Shown here piece after piece: positions 46,536-56,990 of a DNA stretch of 64,000 nt. Numbering within the stretch: position 1 is the stretch's first letter; each line of letters opens with the position of its first letter. A program made the position numbers and the translations under genes. This DNA comes from Mesodorylaimus sp. YZB2_4 (taxonomy: Eukaryota; Nematoda; Enoplea; Dorylaimida; Dorylaimidae). The notes under the pieces are model-generated. The model was not told the DNA's origin. It made no database searches and saw nothing but the letters and a program-made list of their open reading frames with translations. The stretch lies in contig JASANH010001039.1 of assembly GCA_030248295.1 (NCBI GenBank), positions 1,364,001-1,428,000 of the forward strand, given 5' to 3'.

Positions 46536-47800
46536 TCACTCAACATTTTTACATAAAGCATCAATTTGCAACGCTAGCTTCTTGTTTTTCAAAATCAGAT
46601 TTTGCTCCTGCAAATACAATATGTCGCTTTTCAACTTGGCCTGCTTTCGCTTCTCCTCCTCAATGTGTTGACTTTTCGCCTATGGCTGGGCCTTATCTCT
46701 GCCACTGCACATGTAGAAGCTGGAGAAAAAGATTTGGGGAAGTCAAGATATAAAAAAGAATACATCAAACACATTCAGCTTACCATTTTGCCAAGCGACC
46801 ACTACGAGGCGCGGGCGATTAATTTACTGACGATGGTCAGTTAGGCGATGGTGATCGGCGAGGCGAGGGCGATCGATGTGGTGAAAATGCCCAGCGAGGC
46901 GATGGGGATCGATTACTGAAGGGCGGCGATGAACGCGATTGAATGAGCGACTGGCTACCCTCAGATAACTCTAACGGCTGACTGATCGTACTGACGATTG
47001 ACGAGGAGCGAGATGACGTGGCTCGTCTGAAAAGGAGGAGAGTGTGTATATGTACAGTAGTGGGGAAGTTTTCTCCGCAACACTTATGTCTTCGGAGCAA
47101 GAGCATAGTCTTGGCCATCTGACCACTCTTCGACGGCCATTCACCGCAGCTGACTCAGGACCCAATATTTCCAACACAGTTTTGTCCAACTTGCTGTAAT
47201 CTTGACCTTGGGAACCAGATCGAGCAAACTGATCTCGTTTCCTTGTACTATCCGATTTCATATTGCCCTAAACCGATCTTCGATGGTGAGTATATCCTTT
47301 TGCAGTTTGCACTGAAGCAGAGGGAAAACATGATGAGGACAAGACTGCTGGCATACTTCACTCGCATTTCCCAAGCCTATAGTACTAGAAATTTGACTAG
47401 ATCGACTACTGGCGGGTGCACGGCACTCTTTTCTCCTTCTATTCATTCTGCAGATAAAGTGTTATATCTCTATCCTATCCTGGCACACTCGCACATCGTT
47501 TTCCATCAGAATGTGATTGTTTGCTGTAAATTCTCAGAGACTTATGAACAATACCCTTCAACACTATCCACATTCCCTGAAGGCACTTACCAGCATCGAA
47601 ATCATGCTCGTTCTTGCAGATGCCGTTTAACTCCTCCCACTTTTTTCTCTTGCTATCAAAGGTGATTCCTTTCGATGTATCGAATTGACCGAAGAGTTCG
47701 TACTTCCTTTCGTTGATTAGTCCGGCGATTATTATCTTCTGGGTCTCGGATAGTCGATGCTGTATCAATTTTCCATTCTCGACCGCTGGAGCTTTTTATT
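46536..47800 (-). pseudogene. Harbinger accessory Myb/SANT-like protein relic
   Basis: Convergent to the transposase, as in two-ORF Harbinger elements. The first visible exon (to 47591) has a trihelix/Myb-like pattern (LSETQKIIIAGLINERKYEL, KRKKWEELNGICKNEHDF). A later segment at about 47110-47180 reads KLDKTVLEILGPESAAVNG. The last exon (46536-46679) is a coiled coil (IEEEKRKQAKLKSDILYLQE) ending in TGA. A Ser-Pro-Arg-rich stretch (RSPSPRRSPSPN) lies between. The internal splice pattern is uncertain, and the copy may be non-functional like its partner. Confidence 0.6.
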
Positions 47801-48507
47801 TATCGCTGACTTTGTCTTTCGCTCCTGTCTTCCCAACAGAAATTCCCCGTTCTTTTTTTTACAGCGACGTATTTTGGACCCATTCTTTAAAATCGACCAG
47901 TCCGACTTTCTTCAACCAACTCGACAGGTCGACTGATATCTGCTATGTCAACAACGGGTCTGTAGGTTCTGGCCGACTAGATGCCCCTGAAGATACTGGT
48001 TCAGCCATGCCACTTGATGCGCCCCTTGCAATTATATGCTACAGCACGGGCAAACAAGTCGGCATGAAAGTTGGCATAAAAAAGTTGACTTGGCATGACG
48101 TTTATGCAACGGGGCCCTGGGTCGTAGTTCAATGCCCTCCCGATCTCTCCATTCTGCGGCGAACTCTCCATTCGTGGGCTGCTGCGAGACATACGGGTAG
48201 CTAGCTATAAGAACACTTTCATCTAAAATAGACTCACCACTGGGTATTGACGAAATGGTCTAGAACAATGACGAAAACACAAAGCCCAAGTTTCTCGAAC
48301 AATTGTGCGGACCTTGCTTTCGTACTTCAGGGGTTCCATTGGGGGGAAACAAGACTTAAAGATTGAAAGGTTGCCTCTGGATACCGAAGTATCGACGCAG
48401 ATAAAAGTGTACCTACTCGACGTAACACAAACTTCTTATCTCTCTCCCTAATTCATAAATGGACAGGGCGAGTCTTGCTTGGTCTGGTCCGTAGGGCTGC
48501 TTCAGAA
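47801..48507. other. 5' flank of CTLD-PAN paralogue 2, no gene
   Basis: Right end of the Harbinger insertion plus promoter DNA for the lectin-like gene. An open stretch of about 160 codons reading through 47713-48204 has no family features. Confidence 0.35.
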
Positions 48508-50615
48508 ATGACAAAATTAAATATCATCTGTCAGCTATTTCTATTTTTTTTCTTTCACCACTCCAGTGCAGGTGAGGAATATTTTCAATGCAGGTGTCTT
48601 TCGAAAAAACTTAAACTTCCTTATTCCGAAATTTCCATCTTAGAAAATTTTTTTGATTTAGCACAGAAATGTTACTCCGACAAATCGGAATTTGCTAGAT
48701 ATTGCGCCAGTGAATACAAAGGGGTCGTTAATGGTGGTCGCTGCTTCTATTTGGCTAACGTTCCGGGCGGAAAGACAAGATCTCTGGATGGGGTAGAATA
48801 TAGTGTGGCTGACTGGTCGAACGCCTTTCGGTTATGTGAGCAGACTGGGGGCACATTTGCGCAAATCCACACTGACTCAGAAGCCTCCTACATTTACGCG
48901 TCGTTCGGGGTAGAAATGTTGTTGAGAAAGAAACGACAACTTTTTATTGTATGTGATTTTAGAAAGCTTTCAATCGCTCGGTTGGAGCCGTAGCTCGAGT
49001 AGCTGCTAGGGGAAATTTGAACGGTCTGTCAGACTTAGCGGCTGTTCATTGGTATGACGGCAGCGCGACAAAAGATCAAAATCTGAATGGAGTCAATACC
49101 GTGATGAGACAAAAATCAAACGTACTCGATAATAGCACCAATCAGGAATGCGTTTTTTTGAGAGAGAAAACCAATCGGTTCTTCGGTGATATCGATTGCT
49201 CCATAAAATTGTTTGTTCTCTGCGTTGTCATAAGTGAGTTGCGCAAATTTTCGGCTTCGGTGGCGCAGTGGTTCGGCATTCGTCCCACCCGTAGTAGCGA
49301 GTAGTTGAGCCTGTCCTGTCCCTGGTAAATATAATCAGTTTGCGAAACATGCCCTCGCTGACCTTGATCGCCAGCCCGCGGATGCCTCACATATGTATTC
49401 TGCTAGAGGTGAGAATGGCTTTCAGGGGTGAGCCGGAAGCCAGTCGATGACACAGTCCAGGCTATCCAAAATCGACAGGGCTCACAGCCCACTCGTCATA
49501 GGAAGTGGGCGTCCAGGGTTCTACCTGTGACGAGTGTGGAATCTTCCTCGCGTGAAGATGCCCCTAGTACTGAATAGATGCAGAGAGACCTGGACCCGTA
49601 CCACAGAAAGCAGATAGAGGTAGGGCACTGCCGTTTGGTAGAGGTAGGGGGTGCCAAAAGATAGGATTACCAATTGGTAACGGGTAGAGGTAGAGACAGG
49701 CCTACCGCTACCACTAAATGCGGGTAGGGAAAAGATAGAACTACCTGATCTTTGCTGCCAGCAATCCATTACGTTTTTCTGTCAAGCTCCGCTAATAAGT
49801 CTGCACTTGGAAGGAAACAGGTTTTTCTACCTATTATCAGTGGCGGCAACACATAAAAAAGCCATGGCTGCCGGGGAGAAAGGCTGACATCCTTCCGCAT
49901 TCAGATAGGTCGACTACCTTATACTACCCATTGTCTATCATCCTGTGCAGCCGTCCCATCTTTTGCGCGCTCTTTCGTATTGATTTCTTTCCCTACACGT
50001 TGGCTACCCTCCTCTAGAGCAGGGTAGCCAAATGATAGGGGTAGACATCTACCTCTACCAGTTGGCTCCCTCTAGCTGCTCTTTCTGTGGTACTGGTAAG
50101 GGCGAGGATAGCCCTGTCTCTACCTCCAGGTAGGCCTATCTTTGCCAAAAGGTACCCCATACCTGCTTTCTGTGGTACGGCCTCTGGCGTGAGAGCTCAC
50201 CTCACCCCATTATCAGCTGCACCTATATTGTGAGTGCTGGCTGTGTGAAAAAAAATAGGATGTACAGTAAGTCCCGTGAGCGAGCTGGGGCAGCGCGGCC
50301 CACTCCAAAAAAATCAGGAGGAAAAAATGTTACATGGATTAAAACAGAAATATTTTTTTTTTTGCTTTTTTTTCAGACGAAGTACAAGAATTCGACCTAG
50401 TCCCATCCAAATGCATGAACGAAACGGTTGTGGTATCCCCGAGTGCTTCTTCCCTACAAGCCTGCACTAATGAATGCGCCAGCTACATCTGGTGTCGTAG
50501 CTTCAATTGGTATGAAGCCGCCAAAAAATGCGAGTTATTTTCGTGGCATAGCCCAGAAGCTGATCGATTCAAGGAAGATGCGTTTTGCGCACACTACACC
50601 TACGACCCATACTAA
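48508..50615 (+). CDS. secreted C-type lectin-like plus PAN/apple protein, paralogue 2
   Basis: Exons 48508-48571, 48644-48909, 48963-49233 and 50377-50615, GT-AG throughout, encode about 279 residues. Signal peptide MTKLNIICQLFLFFFFHHSS is followed by a CTLD (GGRCFYLANV, VADWSNAFRLCEQTGGTFAQ, HWYDGSA, NQECVFLRE, GDIDCSIKLFVLC; about 40-198) and a PAN module (about 212-275: KCMNETVVVSP, TNECASYIWCRSFNWYE, KKCELFSW). The structure and phases equal those of the gene at 42481-43519, to which it is oriented head to head. The third intron has grown to 1143 bases by insertion of a SINE and a foldback element. No calcium-site motif is present. An earlier in-frame ATG at 48475 is less likely because it precedes the signal peptide. 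Confidence 0.87.
49255..49560 (+). repeat. SINE copy in a CTLD-PAN intron
   Basis: Begins TTCGGTGGCGCAGTGGTTCG, close to the head of the 19860-20215 copy (GCAGTGGTTCAGCGGTTCGG). The B box is eroded. The body continues to about 49560. Confidence 0.5.
49596..50180. mobile_element. 585-bp foldback/MITE element with 18-bp perfect terminal inverted repeats
   Basis: Starts CCGTACCACAGAAAGCAG (49596-49613) and ends with its exact reverse complement (50163-50180). The inside is built of further inverted pieces (AGAGGTAGGG / CCCTACCTCT types, and GTAGCCAAATGATAGGGG opposite ACCAGTTGGCT). There is no open frame of note, so it is non-autonomous. No convincing target duplication was seen. It lies in the third intron of the 48.5-kb gene. 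Confidence 0.75.
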
Positions 50616-50936
50616 CAGATTTCTTGTCGCAAGCGGTCATAGCAAGCTTTGTTGCCAGGTGGCGTCGGAAAAAAACAGATGAGTGCAATAAAGATGTGAT
50701 CCACCTTGTACCTGACATTATTACAATTCGGCTTCCGCATCTTGTCCAAGCGCACTTCTGGTGCGCTTCTATATCCTCACTGCTGCATCTGTCCACACTA
50801 GGGCTGACAGTATACCACGATTGACCTATAAGCGTATCAAAAATAGGTACTAAATGTTAGTCGAGAAAGTTACATGGATAGAAAGGCTATTGCGGGGATA
50901 TGTAAAGAGGTCGCTAGCAGCTCACGGGGAAGGCTA

Positions 50937-52230
50937 TAGTCGGATTACTCAGTGTAGACTCACTTCGACGGGTGGCGCCAGACTGGCGGTGCGGCAAGGG
51001 CCGCACGAAACACAAAACTAGTAAGGAGAGCGCGCCTGAAAACAGGTTTCTTGTATGCTAGGGGCGGGAGAGTTTTGGCAAAAGTACATGGAGCTGAGGA
51101 TTTTTGCGCTCGGCGGATACTATTGACCTTTTAGGGCGAGCTATTGTAGCGGACCACAATATTTTATATATTATGGCTACTCAAAAAAATTGTACCTATC
51201 TGAAAAAAAACAACAAAACTCACCCCCCCCTCTCCCCCCCAAAAAAAAAAAAACAAAAACAACACCCCCCCCCCCCCCCCCCACCCCACACCCCCCGCCC
51301 CCCCCCCGCCCACCCCAACCCCCCCCAAAAAAAATAAGTTGACCTCAGCTGTAGCCGCGACAGGATGGGTGCTGAAGGCGAAAAGAACTAGGTTTGCATT
51401 GATCTCTGCTTGCCTAAGTTGTGCATCAGCGCTATCGAATTTCTTGATTGGTGCCACTGCATCTTTGTGAAATTCAGGACGCAACTGTATTTTTCCCTCA
51501 TGAACTTTCGAGCATTGAACTGAGGCATCTGTTGCACTGCTGGCACAAGGTACTGATGATCCTGAGTGGCCTTCATTTCACTCAGTTGCAGCGGGATCAG
51601 CTTGCAATCGCGTAATAAAGTCAGCGTATCATGCGTGATCCTACTCACATAGACGTTTTTGAGTGCGTTTTTACGCTAATCCGCCATCCACTCCATCATT
51701 CAAATCCAAACCTGTGTCTAACTGGACATGGACTTTTGGTATGTTCATGTCTACATCCATACTTATGTCCATGTCAATATTAATGCTGGCATCTAGTTCC
51801 GTAAGCACCTCGGTTTCCTCATTAGTGTCGCCATGTTTGCTTTCGCGAACTAATCCTAATAAAATTATTAATACGCAGGTACCGTAGCTAAAGTTCGCAG
51901 AGGACAGTTCAGCCTGCTTTCGTGGATGTGCAGTGAGACGGAAGACATATTCACTACGCAAAACCGAGCTGGGTTCAAAAAAATTAGCTTTTCTGCATTT
52001 ATCAATGTGGAGATGTTCTTGTCGATGTCATGTGGCTATCTAGAAGGCCTCACTCAAAAAAGATATCACACATCTGGCGCTAGGAATTCGAAAAAACGCC
52101 GCCCCTAGCATACAAGAAACCTGTTTTCAGGCGCGCGCTCGTTACCAGTTTTGTGTTTCGCGCGGCCATGGGCCGCCCCGCAACTCAAGCGCCGCCCGTC
52201 GTAGTGGGTCTAGACTGAGTAATCCGACTA
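50937..52230. mobile_element. 1.29-kb DNA element with about 130-bp terminal inverted repeats
   Basis: The left end (50937-51069) and right end (about 52097-52230) are inverted copies of about 85 percent identity. Both begin TAGTCGGATTACTCAGT and share CGCGAAACACAAAACT-type and CCTGAAAACAGGTTTCTTGT stretches. The ends are flanked by TA (50935-50936 and 52231-52232), which could be a TA target duplication. The interior has a C/A homopolymer tract (51222-51328) and minus-strand frames (51388-51961) without a recognised domain. It is non-autonomous or decayed. Confidence 0.8.
51222..51328. repeat. poly-C/poly-A low-complexity tract
   Basis: Long C runs interrupted by A. Such tracts are assembly-prone, so the true length may differ. 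Confidence 0.9.
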
Positions 52231-55139
52231 TAGGCGTCGGAAATGCAAACAAGAGCTAGCTGTGATAGAGGATGTTGGTGCTTCGTGCTTCGTGCTATCT
52301 ATTCTTCCAACATACCCGACTTCTCCATTCAGAACTGTCTAGCTGGATTCCGGCCATATGTGCAAAGTTGGCCAAGCATTCAGTCAGCCCGCGAGTTCAA
52401 ATTGTTCTCGGTGGATTCAGGCAGCTTACACCAGGGGTCCTCACAGAAACCAACTCGATTTGGAAGTACAAAAAAATAATACCTGATGAATTACAACACC
52501 TCGAGCTTTTAGTTGGACTCCACCTGGATTCTCGGCAAGCTGCTAAAAGACAGTCCTGCTGTTGAGAGTATTTGTTTTCAATTCATGAAACGGATAAGCT
52601 CGAGTCAGTCACGAAGAATCAGTCATGTCAAAGGGCTAAAAATGAGTTGCAGTGAACGCACCATGGATGACATCACTGAAATCACGCAAATGAGCCTGTA
52701 AACTTCGATGACGGATGACTAACTGGGAAATCCTTAACCGTCAAGTCAAACTTTGAAAAAAAATTGTTTTCATCGTGAAAGCAAACTCTGTCCGAAGTCT
52801 TAAAGGCGCTCGACCAGCTGCTCGGAAGTGATAAAGTTAAAATTTGCGCGAATTTTTGAATGTTTTCGAGGATAGAAAGCCGAGTGTTGTGGAAAACACG
52901 CAGGACTCTTACAAAACTCAGTTTTTAGGTTTTGGTTTCAAGTAAGCTCGGGGTTTTTTCGAAAAACTTTATCTAAGCGAATTCATAAGCAATGCAGCAG
53001 ACCGTACGCACTCCGCACTTCCCATTTCAGCGAAATCTTACTAAGATCTCGCTAAAATTCTTACGAAGCCGTAGCTCGAATCTTGCTAGGATTGGTTGAG
53101 ATTTTTAGCAAGAGTTTGCTGAGATTAGTCAATATTTTATCAAGAGTTAGCCAAGATTGCTTGTGGCTTACTAAGATCTTTAAAAGAATCGTTGACGAAA
53201 ACCCTTATCGAAGATGGGTGGTCTTATTTATTTGATCACATAGATACCCTACATCAAAAAACACACACTTACAAGGGAACATCGCCAACTGTTAAGTCGA
53301 ACGTCGAGAAACCAAAAATTGTAATATGTTCCTGGGTGCAAAAGAAAGCTATGTGCCAAATATTACAGGCGTCTGGCCAATTGGTCAGCAGTGGTCAGCG
53401 TCTAAAGTCCCGAATTTTTGTGTGTTAAGGAAGCTGTGCGTTGAGAAAAACACGCAAAACTCTTTCCAGACTAGATTTTTGTGTTCGCAGTTCCGAGTTT
53501 AAGCTTCCAACACTTGGGTTTGGGGTTTTTTTCTGCCCAAAAAAATCCAGCAGAATTTTAAAATTTCACTGTACTCTTCGCGCATATCATAAGACATGCA
53601 TGTATTCTTTACCTAACGTTATGAAACGGTTTTTTGTCGACTTTGATATGATAATTTTGCTTAGAATTCAAATTCGAAATTCGCGCGCTCTGTTATAAGA
53701 ATTTCGGAAAACTGGGGGGCACCTAACAACAAATTCGCTCGTTCTCTCATCAAAGCAGTTCAAAATAAAGCTCATGCACGAATTGTTTTAAGCATATAGT
53801 TTCATCTGGTTACAAGAAATTACGATTTGCGCCTTGATTGTATTCTTGAATTCAAATACGCTCGCTAAAATTGTGTTGATGTTGGCTGATACTGCCCCTG
53901 TGCACGCTAGCGGTGGAGTGTGACCTATTGTTTCTGCTGATAGCACTCGCTTCGCCCAGTAATTCTATGTAATGAAGAAACTGTCGTAACATCTATCAAA
54001 TGGGGAGTAGTCTCTACACTCGCGCCGCGTGCACGTACAAAAAATGAACAGTACCCGCTATATCAGCAACCCATAAATAAAATATAGGAAAATAGTGGCA
54101 GTATCAAATTGTTTACTTGCGCACTAAACGTTTCAAACATGGATTTCAAAAAGCACGAGCATATTAGCCAAACGATCCTACTAAAACTAAAAACTCTCTG
54201 ATAGACGCTAACCAGTATGAAATACAAAGTACTATTGTCACTTGAGCAAAAAATCCGTAACTCGTGCCTTGCACTGTCTTCTGCCAATAGACACAACTGG
54301 CCTCGGAGTACGACCTAAATAAGTGCCTCCGATAGCCGCCGCGAGCAACCGAGGGAGGAGGGGCGTGTGGATGATCGATGGGGTATGGAATATGGATGAG
54401 GTATACATGGCGTAGTGTAAAATGTCGGTTTTGTACTGTAGAGATGTAAGAATTTTGCGTAGGTATGTAGACGACTGGGGATTAGTTTGGTTGGTGCACT
54501 TACTGAATTTAACAGGGATAGATCGAAATGATTGCACTCCGATCATTGGCGAAGATGATTCGCACTGCGGTCAGTGGTTTCTGTTAGTCGAAGCCATACG
54601 TTCCAATCGTTTTGTCAAATCTAATAGTACACGCGAATCGCGTCTCGTCTATTGTCGTGCCCTGAAAATAGAAATGAGTTTGCAATGCTATGAACTTGCA
54701 GGTGATTAGTGTGAGACGCAAGGAATATGAACTATTCGTTGTATTATGCGTGTATTATGTTGACTATGTCACGCAACGAGTTGCTTTTGTAGTGTTTGTG
54801 TATGTGACTTGTATTGTATGACAAGTGTATGCAAAGGACGTAGGAGAGGCCAGGTCTGACTGAGAAGACAAATATAGGTATCGGCCGATGTCCGATAAGC
54901 GATAATGCAATTATCGACCCGTGAAACCGATAGTGCCGATAAATTTGGTAACGTTGGAAAAGTTTAATTTTTTTAGCGGGAAATTTGAATTTTGGACAGG
55001 TGTGTTGCTTTAAACGCAATTTTTTAATTCCGCAAGCAAATGTTCCTTCAAAAAGCTATTTGAAGGATATTAAAGCACGAATTCATGCGCCCATAAAGAA
55101 ATTGGAGTAATATTTAGTAGTAAAGGGTAGAGACCTGCT
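52231..55139. other. no gene recognised; repeat B copy 2 and a degenerate AGATT array
   Basis: 53276-53410 is the second copy of repeat B. 53030-53175 is made of diverged 20-25-base units around GCTAAGATT/GCAAGATT. Other open frames are short and featureless. Confidence 0.4.
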
Positions 55140-55385
55140 GGCGTAGTTAGCTGAGGTCAAAGTGATCCCAGCTAACATAGCCACTGACCACTAGCCCCGC
55201 AGGGCGTTAATGAGCTTATCGTCGGTCCTTTGAGACCCTTCTTATCACTATGTGTTAGCGCTTTGAGACCCCTTATCAGATCATTAGCTGAACCTTATCA
55301 GTATCTAATCAATAGCCGACGCTTATAGGTATCTAGTCATTAGCTGAACCTTGTCATCATCTACAGTAGTTAGCTCAGCCGTGCT
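55140..55385. repeat. degenerate tandem repeat, about 30-bp unit
   Basis: Recurring ATTAGCTGAACCTTATCA and TAGCTGAACCTTGTCAT words with CTTTGAGACCCCTTATCA variants, about six diverged units. Confidence 0.7.
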
Positions 55386-55475
55386 ACATGGTCATCATAT
55401 CACCTTCCAGGTGATCAATCAGCCAATTACGATCGATGATTAATATTTTTGAAGAAAAGTGAAAAATTAAAAGCC

Positions 55476-55552
55476 TGCTGGGGCTCGAACCCGCCTCACC
55501 CGTTTGGAAGGCGGATATTGTCTCAACCGCGCCACGTGGGTGGTTTTGAAAT
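55476..55552 (-). repeat. tRNA-Gly(TCC)-like SINE head
   Basis: On the minus strand GTGGCGCGGTTGAGACAATA (A-box region), an anticodon arm TCCGCCTTCCAAACGGG with TCC, and GGCGGGTTCGAGCCCC as the B box. The acceptor stem does not pair and the anticodon stem has a mismatch, so a working tRNA is unlikely. Confidence 0.6.
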
Positions 55553-55639
55553 ATGATTGAGTGCGCACATTGGAAACGGTGGACATACGTCACAGTGATG
55601 GAATGTGGCGTGCCCGTCCTACAGTAGACATTACACGAG

Positions 55640-56000
55640 CTGCTCATTTTATGGCAGGAGCAGCTCTTCCTTGGTAGGGAGCTGTCTCCCCGCTAACATG
55701 AGCTACTCCCCCGCTAATATGAGCTGCTCTCCCGCTTACATGAGCTGCTCCCTCGCTAACATGAGCTGTTCCCCCGCTAACATGAGAGGGTTTTCAATGG
55801 GAAAATAGAATATATACCTCAAAGTGAAGCCACCTGAACTAAGGAAAGGACGATAAGGTGGGCTAGCCAATGTTCTAACATTTGGTGCTCACCCGATAAA
55901 ATGAAAGCTGCAGACTCAAGAGAAACTGCATCCCAGGTGAAATGAGCAGCCCTGGGCAGCTGCCATCAAGCAGGAGCTGCTCCTGCCATAAAATGAGCAG
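55640..56000. mobile_element. 361-bp MITE with internal 21-bp repeats
   Basis: The left end CTGCTCATTTTATGGCAGGA and its continuation to 55666 are matched in reverse at 55974-56000. Inside, 55689-55785 holds about 4.5 units of a 21-base repeat (GCTAACATGAGCTGCTCCCC plus one C). There is no coding capacity. Confidence 0.75.
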
Positions 56001-56990
56001 ACGGGGGCAGCAGAAGAGGTTACAGCGTCTATACTATGGTTTTTTTGGGATTGGGCGGGAGGGAGACCTGCAGTATGCATATTGAAAGCGAGGAAAGTTG
56101 ATTACCTTCAAGCGAGGAAGTTGTTTCAGTAGGGCATCGTACAAATCGGTGAGCGTAATAGTGAATTGCGACTTGTGTTTCTTAGGCGTGAAATGGTTGG
56201 CCAAAACGTGCGGCCAGACCGCATTAATTAGTTCGACTAATTTTGTAAGCCGATGTGGTTGGGGCTTGCGAATGTAGCGTTTATTCACACGCACCAACAA
56301 CGTTGAGTCCAAAAACGAGACTGCACAAGCCCAAGGACAGACGACGGGTCCGCTCGGCTCGGCCGCCGTCCAGCCCCGCCCCTGCCTCAGGGCGAAGGGG
56401 GTTGGCGACGGTAAGACCCCTAGAGGAACCGACGGCTGGCCCACATCCCCCTCCCCAGATCCGATGGCCCCACCGGATCCAAAAAAGGACAAACAAAACC
56501 CGAAAAAAATAAAGAAGAAAGGAAACACGCGATAACGTACACGACAAAAACACACTACACAATATAAGCTCAAACAGGGCGACATATCGCGATAAATGTT
56601 CACATGACAGCTTCGGGGCGCTGGTCTGGATGGGGTGGTCAGTTCATGGCGAGACCAAGACAACTCGATGAGGCAATGCCGATGGGTGTGGGAAAGGCAG
56701 CTTCTCGTACCGGTCGTGAAGCGGGAATGAGACGAAGTAAGATCCAAGTGCAGTGCTGGCGCGACTGCCAGGGCTTGACGTGGGAGTAGCATCCATGGCA
56801 AACTGAAATGGACAGGGATGTGATGCCCTCATTACGTCATGGACGCGCGAAAACGGCGCAAAATGCTTATACTATGCACTATGCACTTATACTATGCAAA
56901 ATGCTGATACATGGCATGAAACACAGCATGATATAGTACGGGTACGCTGATGCATGGGGAAACATTACAAGTAGAAGTACGACAGAAGGC
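56001..56990. other. 3' flank of the Ty3/gypsy copy, possible LTR region
   Basis: Minus-strand frames run through GC-rich DNA without a domain. If the retrotransposon kept a 3' LTR it should lie here, but no direct repeat with 61100-62300 could be seen by eye. Confidence 0.35.

Noticed and set aside
46837-47118. Separate SR-type protein (RSPSPRRSPSPN)
   Set aside because: Better explained as a variable linker or 3' part of the Harbinger Myb-like relic on the same strand.
47713-48204. 163-codon plus-strand frame upstream of CTLD-PAN paralogue 2
   Set aside because: It overlaps the Harbinger partner gene on the opposite strand at its start and shows no recognisable domain.
51164-51484. Gly/Val-rich open frames across the C-tract
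   Set aside because: They are translations of homopolymer runs.
55476-55552. Possible functional tRNA-Gly(TCC)
   Set aside because: The anticodon stem has a mismatch and there is no acceptor stem; it fits a SINE head better.
56034-56801. Minus-strand frame of 255 codons downstream of the retrotransposon
   Set aside because: Low-complexity GC-rich and Phe-rich composition, no domain, no relation to Ty3 env or accessory proteins; probably LTR or flanking DNA.
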